From: Granulicatella elegans
Lineage (GTDB): Bacteria; Bacillota; Bacilli; Lactobacillales; Aerococcaceae
DNA length: 64,000 nt
Assembly: GCF_020735385.1 (NCBI RefSeq)
Contig: NZ_CP085953.1
Coordinates: 992,001 to 1,056,000, forward strand
Direction: 5' to 3'
This document shows, piece by piece, positions 25,737 to 34,003 of the stretch. The position numbers and the translations under genes are program-made. The notes under the pieces were generated by a model, which was not told the origin of the DNA, did not search any database, and worked only from the letters and a program-made list of their open reading frames with translations. Each line of letters begins with the position of its first letter. Position 1 is the first letter of the stretch.

Positions 25737-27428
25737 ATGGATTATAAAAAGATAGTTGCAGAACAAATTCATAAAACAATTAGTGAACATTTATCGTTTG
25801 AAGAAATTTATAAAATGATTGAAGTTCCAAAATATGCAGAACAAGGAGATTTAGCTTTCCCAGCATTCTCACTTGCAAAAGTATTACGTAAAGCGCCTCA
25901 AGCAATTGCACAAGAAATCGTTGAAGCAGTTGCTGATGAACATATTAGCCAAGCAGTAGCAATGGGACCTTATGCAAACTTCTTCCTATCAAAAGGTAAA
26001 TTTGCAGATGAAACATTACACACTGTTTTAGAACAAAGAGAAGAATATGGTAACTTTGACTTCGGTCAAGGACGCAATGTTGTAGTGGATATGTCAAGTC
26101 CAAATATTGCGAAACCAATGTCAATGGGGCACTTACGTTCAACAGTTATTGGGAATGCCATTGTAAACTTAGAGAAAAAAGTTGGTTATAACCCAATTAA
26201 AGTGAATCACCTAGGAGACTGGGGAACACAATTCGGTAAATTAATCGTTGCTTATAAAAAATGGGGAACAAAAGAAGCCGTTGAACAAGATCCAATCGCA
26301 GAATTATTACGTTTATATGTAAAATTCCATGATGAAGCAGAAAGTGACAGTTCATTAGAAGATGAAGGTCGTGCATGGTTCAAGAAATTAGAAGATGGCG
26401 ATGCAGAAGCAGAAGAACTATGGAATTGGTTCAAATCTGAATCATTAAAAGAATTCAATCGTGTGTATGACATTTTAGGAATTACATTTGATTCTTATAA
26501 TGGTGAAGCTTTCTATAATGATAAAATGGATCCAATTGTTGAATATTTAGAAAATAATGGGATTACAACAGTCGACCGTGGAGCAACAGTTGTTCACTTA
26601 GATAAATATGACTTACCACCTGCATTAATCAAAAAATCAGATGGTGCTACATTATACATTACACGTGACTTAGCGGCAGCACATTACCGTAAAGAAACTT
26701 ATGATTTTGCGAAAAACATTTACGTTGTAGGGAATGAACAAGCAAACCACTTCAGACAATTAAAAGCTGTTTTAAATGAAATGGGTCGTGATTGGCAAGA
26801 AAACATGATTCACGTTGGCTTTGGTTTAATTACATTAGGTGGTAAAAAATTATCAACACGTAAAGGTAAAATTGTCTTATTAGAAGAAGTTTTACGTGAA
26901 GCTGAAGAATTAGCCTTAAAACAAATTGAAGCTAAAAATCCAAACTTACCTAATAAAGAACAAGTTGCAAAACAAGTTGGGGTAGGTGCGGTAATCTTCC
27001 ACGATTTGAAAAATGATCGTACAAACAACTTTGACTTCAACTTGGAAGAAGTTGTTCAATTTGAAGGAGAAACTGGACCTTATGTTCAATATACTCGTGC
27101 TCGTGCAATGAGTATTTTAAGAAAAGCAGGAGTTTCAGTTGATTTAACTCAAGCATTATCATTAGAAGATGACTATGCATGGGAAGTATTAAAACAAATT
27201 GAAAATTATCCAAATATTGTGAAATATGCAGAAAGCAAATTTGAACCTTCTGTGATTTCTAAATATGTGATTTCTCTAGCGCAAGCCTTCAATAAATACT
27301 ATGCAAACAGCCGTATCTTACAAGAAGATGAAGGACTAAATGCTCGTTTAGCATTAGTGGAAGCAACAGCTGTTATCTTAAAACAAGGTCTTGCAATTTT
27401 AGGAGTAGAATCACCAGACGAAATGTAG
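25737..27428 (+). CDS. argS: Arginyl-tRNA synthetase
   Basis: This class I synthetase charges tRNA-Arg. The 563-residue protein has the N-terminal Add-1 domain, the HIGH-type signature SSPNIAKPMSMGHLRST, a KMSKS variant KLSTRKG, and the C-terminal anticodon-binding helical domain. AAGGAG precedes the ATG. Transcription is governed by the T-box just upstream, whose CGC specifier agrees with the product. Confidence 0.97.
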   Translation: MDYKKIVAEQIHKTISEHLSFEEIYKMIEVPKYAEQGDLAFPAFSLAKVLRKAPQAIAQEIVEAVADEHISQAVAMGPYANFFLSKGKFADETLHTVLEQREEYGNFDFGQGRNVVVDMSSPNIAKPMSMGHLRSTVIGNAIVNLEKKVGYNPIKVNHLGDWGTQFGKLIVAYKKWGTKEAVEQDPIAELLRLYVKFHDEAESDSSLEDEGRAWFKKLEDGDAEAEELWNWFKSESLKEFNRVYDILGITFDSYNGEAFYNDKMDPIVEYLENNGITTVDRGATVVHLDKYDLPPALIKKSDGATLYITRDLAAAHYRKETYDFAKNIYVVGNEQANHFRQLKAVLNEMGRDWQENMIHVGFGLITLGGKKLSTRKGKIVLLEEVLREAEELALKQIEAKNPNLPNKEQVAKQVGVGAVIFHDLKNDRTNNFDFNLEEVVQFEGETGPYVQYTRARAMSILRKAGVSVDLTQALSLEDDYAWEVLKQIENYPNIVKYAESKFEPSVISKYVISLAQAFNKYYANSRILQEDEGLNARLALVEATAVILKQGLAILGVESPDEM

Positions 27429-27437
27429 CCATCCTAT

Positions 27438-27473
27438 CTCTCACTTGTTTACCTGGCAAGTGAGAGTTTTTTG
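27438..27473 (+). terminator. Terminator after argS
   Basis: CTCTCACTTG (27438-27447) pairs with CAAGTGAGAG (27457-27466), followed by T. Confidence 0.93.
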
Positions 27474-27616
27474 GTTGCTTGGAAAATTTATAGAATAATT
27501 GATGGGAATACCATTTCAATTGAAAATGTTTGCTATTCATAGAATGATAAGAGGAGGACGAAAAGTAAAAATAGATATAAAGGAATGATAAAAACGGTAA
27601 TTGAGAATTAATTTTG

Positions 27617-27645
27617 TTGACAATTAGAAATGATATCAGTAAAAT
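27617..27645 (+). promoter_or_regulatory. Promoter for the choline-binding surface protein
   Basis: TTGACA (27617-27622) and TAAAAT (27640-27645) are exactly 17 bases apart, near consensus. The region from 27474 to 27733 is very AT-rich and contains no other gene; a second TATAAT-like sequence lies near 27671. Confidence 0.75.
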
Positions 27646-27733
27646 AAATTATGCTAACAACATTGTGAATATAATAATAGATATAAAAACACAAGTTTTA
27701 AGCAAAATAATATATAAAAATTAGGAGAATGGT

Positions 27734-29650
27734 ATGAGACAAAAAGAAAGCCTACGAGCAAAACTAGTGAAACGTTATTTACGATTTGGTATTCGTAAAT
27801 TTACGATTGGGGTAGCAAGTGTTGCAATTGCTTCAGGATTAATGATGATTGGGAGTCACCAAATTCAAGCTGAAGAAACAGCTCCAACAAGCACAACTGT
27901 AAACAAAGAACAAGCTGCTGTTTCTGAAAAACCAGATGATTCAACAACTAAAACAACTGTAACGATTAAATTTGTATCTGAGGGGAAAGAAATAAAAGGA
28001 CATACAATTATTGAAACAGGAATGGAAGGACAGCCTATTCCAGAAGGTAATGTTCAAACTCATATAGATGTTATAAAAAATATGGGATACACATTAGTTA
28101 ACAATCCATTTTTAACTTCAGATGAAACTAAGCCTAAATTTGATAAAAATGATAAAGAAATCGTAATTACTTTTAAATCAATGCATGCAACTGTTAAACC
28201 GATTTATGCTTTGCAAGGTGAAATAGTTAGTAAAGATGCTGTAAAAGATGCAGTTACTACAAAAATCAATACTAAAAAAGAAGTGGTAACTATCCCTTCA
28301 ACTATTGAAGCAGGGAATGATTCTCTGAAAGCTAAAGTTATCGTTACATATGGTTCAGGTGATTTTACGAGAGATGAAGTGGTTGAAGTTCCTGTTAAAG
28401 TATTACCAAGAAAAAGTGTAACGTCAGGTATAACCGTTCTAAAAGGGATAGAAAATAATGTATTAATCACTAAAGTGCGAGAACACGTTACAAAAGAGTT
28501 GCAAACTTTAAAGAATTTACCAAGTGAAGTAACAGTTACCATTAAAAATGATGCTTATGCAACTCCGAAAACGAATGAGAATAAAGAGACTGAAATGGAT
28601 GTAACTATTCAATATAAAAATGAAAGCAAAGTTCTTAAAGAAATAACAGTCGAAGTTCCGATTAAAGTTGTAAGTTCAACTGTAAAATCATTTCCAGTTT
28701 TAGAAGGAACTAAAATCCCTGCGAAGACAGTTGAAAATAGTGTGGTTCCTGGAAAAGGAGGAAAAGTAGAACCTCTTGATGAAAGTGCTATTCCAGATAC
28801 AACAGGACAAACAAAAGTTGAAGTTCCTGTCACAGTTAAGTATGGAACAGATCAAGAACATCCTGATTTAGTAGAAAAGGTAACTGTTTCTATTATTGTT
28901 GTTGCTAAACCAAAACCTATTACTGTAGAAGAAGGAACAACGATTACTAACGAACTAGTGGAAAAACAAATCACTCTTCCAAAAAACTCTAAAATTACGA
29001 AGATTGGTTCTATTCCAGATACAAAAACAGCTGGTAATAAAGGTAATATTCCTGTAACAATTGAATTGGAAGATGGACAAACCCTTACACTACATGTACC
29101 GGTAACTGTAACATCTAAAGCTGAAAACGGTGGAAATCATTCGAATCAAGGAGAACACTCGAATAATAATGTTATTCCACCAAAACCATCAGAAACTAAA
29201 CCAACAGAAACCAATCAAACAGGTTGGAATTTTGTAAATGGAAAATGGTATTATAAGAAAGATGGAAAAAATATCACTAAAAAATGGGAAAAAATTAATG
29301 GAAAATGGTACTTCTTTACCCCATCAGGAGATATTAAAAATAATGGTTGGGAATTTGTGAATGGTAAGTGGTATTATTTAGAACAATCAGGAGCCATGAA
29401 AGCTTCCCAATGGTTTAAATCAAGTGGAAAGTGGTACTATGTGAATCATTCAGGAGTAATGGAAATTGGTTGGTTACAAGTTAATGGAAAATGGTATTAC
29501 TTAGAGCAATCAGGAGCCATGAAAGCTTCTCAGTGGTTTAAATTAAATGAAAAATGGTATTACGTGAATGATTCAGGTGAATTATTAGTGAATACAACAA
29601 CTCCAGACGGTTATAAAGTAAATGAAAATGGAGAATGGATCAATGAATAG
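27734..29650 (+). CDS. Choline-binding surface protein with Rib-like repeats and YSIRK-type signal
   Basis: The 638-residue secreted protein carries a signal peptide containing FGIRKFTIGVASVAIASG, a YSIRK-G/S-type signal that directs secretion at the septum. After residue 50 comes a MucBP/B2-like segment (VTIKFVSEGKEIKGHTI ... EIVITFK), then about four tandem beta modules ending in VEVPVKV or IPVTIEL, which resemble Rib/alpha-like repeats. From about residue 497 are choline-binding repeats (GWEFVNGKWYYLEQSGAMK and similar), which hold the protein to choline-decorated teichoic acid. There is no LPxTG motif. It is probably an adhesin; the ligand is unknown. The last 40 codons are nearly the same as those of the next gene. 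Confidence 0.88.
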   Translation: MRQKESLRAKLVKRYLRFGIRKFTIGVASVAIASGLMMIGSHQIQAEETAPTSTTVNKEQAAVSEKPDDSTTKTTVTIKFVSEGKEIKGHTIIETGMEGQPIPEGNVQTHIDVIKNMGYTLVNNPFLTSDETKPKFDKNDKEIVITFKSMHATVKPIYALQGEIVSKDAVKDAVTTKINTKKEVVTIPSTIEAGNDSLKAKVIVTYGSGDFTRDEVVEVPVKVLPRKSVTSGITVLKGIENNVLITKVREHVTKELQTLKNLPSEVTVTIKNDAYATPKTNENKETEMDVTIQYKNESKVLKEITVEVPIKVVSSTVKSFPVLEGTKIPAKTVENSVVPGKGGKVEPLDESAIPDTTGQTKVEVPVTVKYGTDQEHPDLVEKVTVSIIVVAKPKPITVEEGTTITNELVEKQITLPKNSKITKIGSIPDTKTAGNKGNIPVTIELEDGQTLTLHVPVTVTSKAENGGNHSNQGEHSNNNVIPPKPSETKPTETNQTGWNFVNGKWYYKKDGKNITKKWEKINGKWYFFTPSGDIKNNGWEFVNGKWYYLEQSGAMKASQWFKSSGKWYYVNHSGVMEIGWLQVNGKWYYLEQSGAMKASQWFKLNEKWYYVNDSGELLVNTTTPDGYKVNENGEWINE

Positions 29651-29673
29651 TTGATGCTATTCATGAATAAATG

Positions 29674-29728
29674 AAAGACTTTTTGAAGTAGCAAAGGATA
29701 TAGTTTGTTATGACAAAAAGTCTTTTTT
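29674..29728 (+). terminator. Terminator after the choline-binding surface protein
   Basis: AAAGACTTTTTG (29674-29685) pairs with CAAAAAGTCTTT (29714-29725), followed by T. The loop has GTAGCAAAGGAT and TTTGTTA, recalling a core-deleted structured repeat like the one at 35255. Confidence 0.85.
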
Positions 29729-29846
29729 TATACTCTTTTTTTGAGTTTACACAAAATATTGTACACTCTCAGTTAGTAATAGAATAGAAAAGAGATTTGT
29801 GATACGTTATAAGTCTATTAAATTCATTAGAAAATGGGAAGAATTA

Positions 29847-29875
29847 TTGTAAGCGTAAACATTTAGTTGTATAAT
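29847..29875 (+). promoter_or_regulatory. Promoter with cre-like site before the C69 dipeptidase
   Basis: TTGTAA (29847-29852) and TATAAT (29870-29875) are 17 bases apart. TGTAAGCGTAAACA (29848-29861) overlaps the -35 and differs from the CcpA cre consensus (TGWAANCGNTNWCA) at one position, suggesting catabolite repression. The rest of 29729-29972 shows nothing else that is clear. Confidence 0.6.
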
Positions 29876-29972
29876 TATTGTGATGAAATACACGGGGAGG
29901 AAGTGACTAGAAGAGTGTATGAAGTTTGAATGATTCATATAAATACATAGGCTTACAAAAGGAGAGATAAGG

Positions 29973-32012
29973 ATGGATAAAAGAATTACAAAACTATTAT
30001 TGTCAAGCGTCATTATTGGTACAGTATTATCATTACAATCTGTAGAGGCATGTTCAGGATTTATTATCGGGAAAGGCTTAACAAAAGATGGTTCTACTTT
30101 ATATGGACGTACGGAAGATTATCCATATAAACATGGAAACGGAAAAGTTGCTAAACAACATACACATAACAAAAACTTCATTGTAAATCCTGCAAAAGAT
30201 TATGAAGAAGGAGCTATGTTTGAAGATATATCAACTGGATTTACATATCCTCATTTACGTCATGAATTCAAATATACATCTGTATCAGATGATTCAAGAG
30301 ATACAGATGAAGGTATCTTTGATGAACATGGCTTCAATGAATATGGTGTGTCTTTAACAGCAACAATATCAGCTACACCTAGAAAAGATGTCCTTGCAGT
30401 AGATCCACTTGTCGAAAATGGACTTGCAGAAGCAGGAATGACAACATTAATTTTACCTCGTGTAAAAACAGCTCGTGAAGGGATAGAACTTTTAGCAAAA
30501 GTCATTGATGAAAAGGGATCTGCCGAAGGAAATAATATCATGATTGCGGATAAAGATGAATTATGGTATATCGAAATTTATTCTGGTCATCAATATGTAG
30601 CGTATAAATATCCAGATGATAAATTCTCGATTATGCCAAATACTTATTTCCTTGGCACCGTGGATTTGACAGATACAAAGAATGTCATTGCTTCTAAAGG
30701 AATTATTGAAACAGCTAAAAAAGCTGGCTCTTATAAAGAAGTGAATGGAAAATTCCATTTAGCAGCAAGTTATGCGCCTAAATTAGATGAACGTAATCGT
30801 TCAAGACAATATGCCGGCATTAAATTATTAAATCCTCAATCATCAGTAACTTATCAAGATGAATATTATGAATTTTTACAAGACACTCCACGTAGAGATT
30901 ATACGGTAGCAGATGCCGTTAAAATTCAAAGAAATCGTTTTGAAACATTATCTGAAGGATTTATTCCAGATGATGAAGTACCAGGATATGATTTTTATAA
31001 TGACTATACTCCAAAAGATAATGTGAAGGCATTACCAGAAGCGGAACGTGCAAAATATAAATATGCACCAGGGAATGAAAATGTAGTAGATCCACATATT
31101 TATCAAATTCAAAATGATTTACCAAGTGAACTAGGGGGTACTATGTGGTTAGGGTTAAGCCGTTCACGTAATACTCCATATGTACCATACTTTGGACATA
31201 TTAAAGATACGTTTAAATCTTATCAAGTAAGAGGTGGAGATTACAATCCAGATTCATGGTATTGGGTTGCAGACCATATTGATAAGATGGTAACAGAACA
31301 TAAAGATTTATTTGGAAAAACGATTAAATCAAATTGGGAAGAATTAGAAGAAGTTTTATTCAATTATCAAACAAAACTAATCAACCAATATCGTAATCAG
31401 TCAAATGATTATGTTCGAGCAACAGCGGATAGTTATACTGCAAAATCAATGAAAGTAGCTGAAACAGTCTTTAAGATTATGAAGGCTACTGAAGCAAAAA
31501 TGGAAAAAGCGATTGAAAATAAAACTCCATTAACTGGAAACTTTGTTGATATTTCTAGCTTAAAAGAAGTAACAGCTGATACAAGACTTACAGTGAGTGG
31601 TTGGGTCCAAGAAAACAACCAATGGGTTATGTATAGAGGAGGCGAAAAAGTAACTGGATGGTTCAATCAAGATGGAACTTGGTATTACTTAGACCAAAAT
31701 GGCTATATGCAAAAATGGTGGATTAAAGATAAAGGTAAATGGTACTTCTTAAATGGTTCAGGAGCTATGGAAACTGGATGGTTGCTAGATCATGATAAAT
31801 GGTACTTTTTAAATGGTTCAGGAGCTATGGAAACTGGATGGTTGCTAAATCATGATAAATGGTACTATTTAGAATCTTCAGGCGCTATGAAAGCTTCACA
31901 ATGGTTTGAAGTTGATGGCAAATGGTATTATGTTAACGATTCAGGAGAATTGTTAGTAAATACTACAACTCCAGATGGTTATAAAGTAAATGCTAATGGA
32001 GAATGGGTATAA
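29973..32012 (+). CDS. Secreted C69-family dipeptidase with choline-binding C-terminus
   Basis: The 679-residue protein has a signal peptide (about 1-26) and then Cys27 in EACSGFIIGKGL, the N-terminal-nucleophile cysteine expected of peptidase family C69 (PepD-type dipeptidases). GSTLYGRTEDYP and EHGFNEYGVSLTATIS are further family blocks, and the domain extends to about residue 510. After that come choline-binding repeats (GWFNQDGTWYYLDQNGYMQ, GSGAMETGWLLDHDKWYF and similar). The enzyme should hydrolyse dipeptides, or possibly cell-wall peptides, while bound to choline on the cell surface. Lactobacillus PepD is intracellular, so the surface-anchored form is notable. Confidence 0.9.
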   Translation: MDKRITKLLLSSVIIGTVLSLQSVEACSGFIIGKGLTKDGSTLYGRTEDYPYKHGNGKVAKQHTHNKNFIVNPAKDYEEGAMFEDISTGFTYPHLRHEFKYTSVSDDSRDTDEGIFDEHGFNEYGVSLTATISATPRKDVLAVDPLVENGLAEAGMTTLILPRVKTAREGIELLAKVIDEKGSAEGNNIMIADKDELWYIEIYSGHQYVAYKYPDDKFSIMPNTYFLGTVDLTDTKNVIASKGIIETAKKAGSYKEVNGKFHLAASYAPKLDERNRSRQYAGIKLLNPQSSVTYQDEYYEFLQDTPRRDYTVADAVKIQRNRFETLSEGFIPDDEVPGYDFYNDYTPKDNVKALPEAERAKYKYAPGNENVVDPHIYQIQNDLPSELGGTMWLGLSRSRNTPYVPYFGHIKDTFKSYQVRGGDYNPDSWYWVADHIDKMVTEHKDLFGKTIKSNWEELEEVLFNYQTKLINQYRNQSNDYVRATADSYTAKSMKVAETVFKIMKATEAKMEKAIENKTPLTGNFVDISSLKEVTADTRLTVSGWVQENNQWVMYRGGEKVTGWFNQDGTWYYLDQNGYMQKWWIKDKGKWYFLNGSGAMETGWLLDHDKWYFLNGSGAMETGWLLNHDKWYYLESSGAMKASQWFEVDGKWYYVNDSGELLVNTTTPDGYKVNANGEWV

Positions 32013-32038
32013 TCGTATTTAAGTAAGATTTTGAATGG

Positions 32039-32077
32039 AAAGAAATTGGGCGTTTATTCGTTCAATTTCTTTTTTTG
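32039..32077 (+). terminator. Terminator after the C69 dipeptidase
   Basis: AAAGAAATTG pairs with CAATTTCTTT, followed by T. Confidence 0.85.
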
Positions 32078-32146
32078 TCAGAACGTACTAGTTCGTGAAA
32101 GCGATATTTTATGACTATTAACTTATTGTAAACTAACAAGAGAGAA

Positions 32147-32221
32147 ATGAGTTTTTTCATAAAAAAATTAGTATCTTTAATTTTATCTATTTTGGTCGTA
32201 GTAACTTGCGTTAACGGGTGA
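32147..32221 (+). CDS. Possible short hydrophobic peptide (24 aa)
   Basis: ATG at 32147 opens a 24-codon frame encoding a lysine pair after five residues, then an unbroken hydrophobic stretch ending VVVTCVNG. A weak AGAGAG lies 2-7 bases upstream and a good terminator follows at 32254, giving a self-contained small unit in a 372-base gap. The shape recalls streptococcal short hydrophobic pheromones or small membrane toxins, but no Rgg gene or antitoxin is nearby and no convincing promoter was found. It could be a chance frame. Confidence 0.25.
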   Translation: MSFFIKKLVSLILSILVVVTCVNG

Positions 32222-32253
32222 AAAAGTTTTTGAAGCTTAAGATAGATGGAAAG

Positions 32254-32284
32254 ATGAAGTAGAGATTCTACTTCATTTTTTATT
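32254..32284 (+). terminator. Terminator in the gap before ccdA
   Basis: ATGAAGTAG (32254-32262) pairs with CTACTTCAT (32268-32276), followed by six T. Its existence 170 bases after the dipeptidase terminator implies a separate small transcript between them. Confidence 0.8.
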
Positions 32285-32384
32285 AGTATCATATTAAATT
32301 CATGTATTTGTGTAGGGGATTCTATGTTTTCTTTGAACACAAATGATTATAATGAATTCAAACATTACAAGAAGAGGTGTATAG

Positions 32385-33077
32385 ATGGATATTTTATTAT
32401 GGGGAAGCATTTTTGCTGCGGGATTATTGTCTTTTTTCTCGCCATGTGTGCTCCCGCTGTTTCCAGTTTATTTTGGAGTATTAATGAGTGAAAGAGGAAA
32501 TCGCAGTATTAAAATTGGAAAGTTTGAAATAGCGATATTACCTGTTGTTCGAACATTTTTATTTGTAGCAGGAATCTCTACTATTTTCTTTGCATTAGGA
32601 TTTGCTGCCAGTTTATTAGGTCAATTATTGTATAATCCGTATTTCCATTTAGTATTAGGTACTATTATTGTTTTACTTGGCTTACATCAAATGGAAGTAT
32701 TTCAATTAACGACTTTACAAAAACAAAAAACAGTGCAATTTGAAACAAAAAAAGAACATTCATTGTGGAGTAGTTATTTATTAGGCTTGAGCTTCAGCTT
32801 TGGATGGACACCATGTGTAGGGCCTGTATTAAGTTCAGTGTTAACATTAGTAGCGACTCAGCAAGCAAGTATTTTTTATGGGATGTTTTTATTAGGAATG
32901 TATATTTTAGGATTATCGATTCCATTTTTAGCATTATCGATTGCTTCAACTGTTGCAATGAAAGCCTTCAATCTAGCAAAGAAACAATTATTCTTACTAA
33001 AGAAAATTGGAGGAGCTATTATTATTGCAATGGGTGTTTGGATTATTACCCAACAATTACAAGTATTATTTTTATAA
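32385..33077 (+). CDS. ccdA: CcdA-type thiol-disulfide electron transporter
   Basis: This 230-residue membrane protein of the CcdA/DsbD family has six helices. The redox cysteines are in FFSPCVLPLFPVYFG (helix 1) and SFGWTPCVGPVL (helix 4), the paired positions that pass electrons from cytosolic thioredoxin across the membrane. It heads a ccdA / thioredoxin lipoprotein / msrAB set as known for pneumococcal surface methionine sulfoxide repair. GAGGTG precedes the ATG; a TATAAT at 32348-32353 may be its -10. Confidence 0.93.
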   Translation: MDILLWGSIFAAGLLSFFSPCVLPLFPVYFGVLMSERGNRSIKIGKFEIAILPVVRTFLFVAGISTIFFALGFAASLLGQLLYNPYFHLVLGTIIVLLGLHQMEVFQLTTLQKQKTVQFETKKEHSLWSSYLLGLSFSFGWTPCVGPVLSSVLTLVATQQASIFYGMFLLGMYILGLSIPFLALSIASTVAMKAFNLAKKQLFLLKKIGGAIIIAMGVWIITQQLQVLFL

Positions 33078-33094
33078 GGATAGGAGAATGAAAC

Positions 33095-33646
33095 ATGAAA
33101 TGGAAATATGTATGTATTGGAGCTAGTTTATTATTAGGAGCTTGTCAGCCAATGGGAAATCAACAAACAAATGCAACGAAACCTTCTACTGAAGTAGCTT
33201 CAAAAGATAAAAAAGAAAATAGTGGTTCTAAAAAAGTAGTGGAAGCTTCGTTTAAAACTTTTGATGGAAAAACGGTCAATTTATCAGATTATAAAGGGAA
33301 AAAAGTGTACATTAAAGTTTGGGCATCTTGGTGTCCAAATTGTTTAGCAGGATTGCCAGAATTGGATTCTTTAGCAGCGAATCATTCAGATGATACAGTC
33401 ATTTTAAGTGTAGTAGCTCCTGGAGTGAATCATGAGAAAAAAGCTGAAGATTTTAAAGAATGGTTTTCAGGATTAGAGTATAAAAATTTACCAGTATTAA
33501 TGGCAGAAAATTCAGATTTCTTTAAACAAGTGGGAGTCGTTGGATATCCAACATCTGTTTTTATTAATCAAAATGGAGAATTAGTGCAAGTTCATCCGGG
33601 ACATTTACGAAATGAGGATATACAGAAGTATCTTGATAAGATGTAG
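33095..33646 (+). CDS. TlpA-like thioredoxin lipoprotein (Etrx-type)
   Basis: The 183-residue lipoprotein has a type II signal peptide with lipobox LLLGAC (Cys at about 17), a charged linker, then a TlpA/ResA thioredoxin fold with active site WASWCPNC and the cis-proline loop VGYPTSVFIN. It should take electrons from CcdA and reduce the MsrAB encoded next, as the Etrx proteins do in Streptococcus pneumoniae. It lies 17 bases after ccdA, hence the same operon. Confidence 0.92.
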   Translation: MKWKYVCIGASLLLGACQPMGNQQTNATKPSTEVASKDKKENSGSKKVVEASFKTFDGKTVNLSDYKGKKVYIKVWASWCPNCLAGLPELDSLAANHSDDTVILSVVAPGVNHEKKAEDFKEWFSGLEYKNLPVLMAENSDFFKQVGVVGYPTSVFINQNGELVQVHPGHLRNEDIQKYLDKM

Positions 33647-33660
33647 AATGTTTTTTATGA

Positions 33661-33744
33661 ATAAGACTTTAGCTGTTGTAGCAGAGGACGGCAGCAGTCT
33701 TGCTTTGCAAGTCTCATGTTAATACTACAACGATAAGTTTATTT
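33661..33744 (+). repeat. Short structured repeat after the thioredoxin lipoprotein gene
   Basis: AAGACTTTAG ... GTTGTAG (left) pairs with CTACAAC ... AAGTTT (right; exact 7 bp at 33675-33681 and 33725-33731). The core reads GAGGACGGCAGCAG, then a 5-bp hairpin CTTGC-TTT-GCAAG, then TCTCATG. This is the forward orientation and one of the cleanest short copies. Confidence 0.8.
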
Positions 33745-33776
33745 TTGTCTTAGTTAGAATCGTCCAAGTGAATAAA

Positions 33777-33931
33777 GAGAAAATACTGATTATAGTAACA
33801 AGCCCAATAGTAACCATGGAATGGTTACTATTGGAAGGAAAATTCGAGACCGTGGCTCGAATTTTAGGTATGAGACTTGCAACAGCAAGGCTGCTACCGT
33901 CCTTTGTTACTATACCTAAAAGTATTTTCTC
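33777..33931 (-). repeat. Long-form structured repeat, copy B (three-arm element)
   Basis: Terminal arms pair as GAGAAAATACT (33777-33787) with its exact complement at 33921-33931, then TATAGTAACA (33791-33800) with 33905-33914. Hairpin 1 pairs 33804-33817 with 33821-33834 (14 bp, perfect). Hairpin 2 pairs 33839-33848 with 33856-33865 (10 bp, perfect; GAGACC ... GGCTC at the top). The core 33866-33902 reads GGTATGAGACTTGC ... GCAAGGCTGCTACCGTCC, reverse orientation. The whole stretch 33647-34003 is occupied by this copy and the short copy before it. Confidence 0.82.
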
Positions 33932-34003
33932 CTTATATTTAGTAGAATGCATGAAAAATAAAGAGATTCAAAATATCTCGATAAAATGTAAGGAGTGGGT
34001 ATA

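Noticed and set aside
29160-31990. Tandem NGKWYY repeats considered as a recombination-prone minisatellite
   Set aside because: They are degenerate choline-binding protein repeats in two genes, explained by the protein domain.
32062-32340. 92-codon minus-strand frame in the gap before ccdA
   Set aside because: It crosses two plus-strand terminator hairpins, has no ribosome binding site and an unremarkable AT-rich composition.
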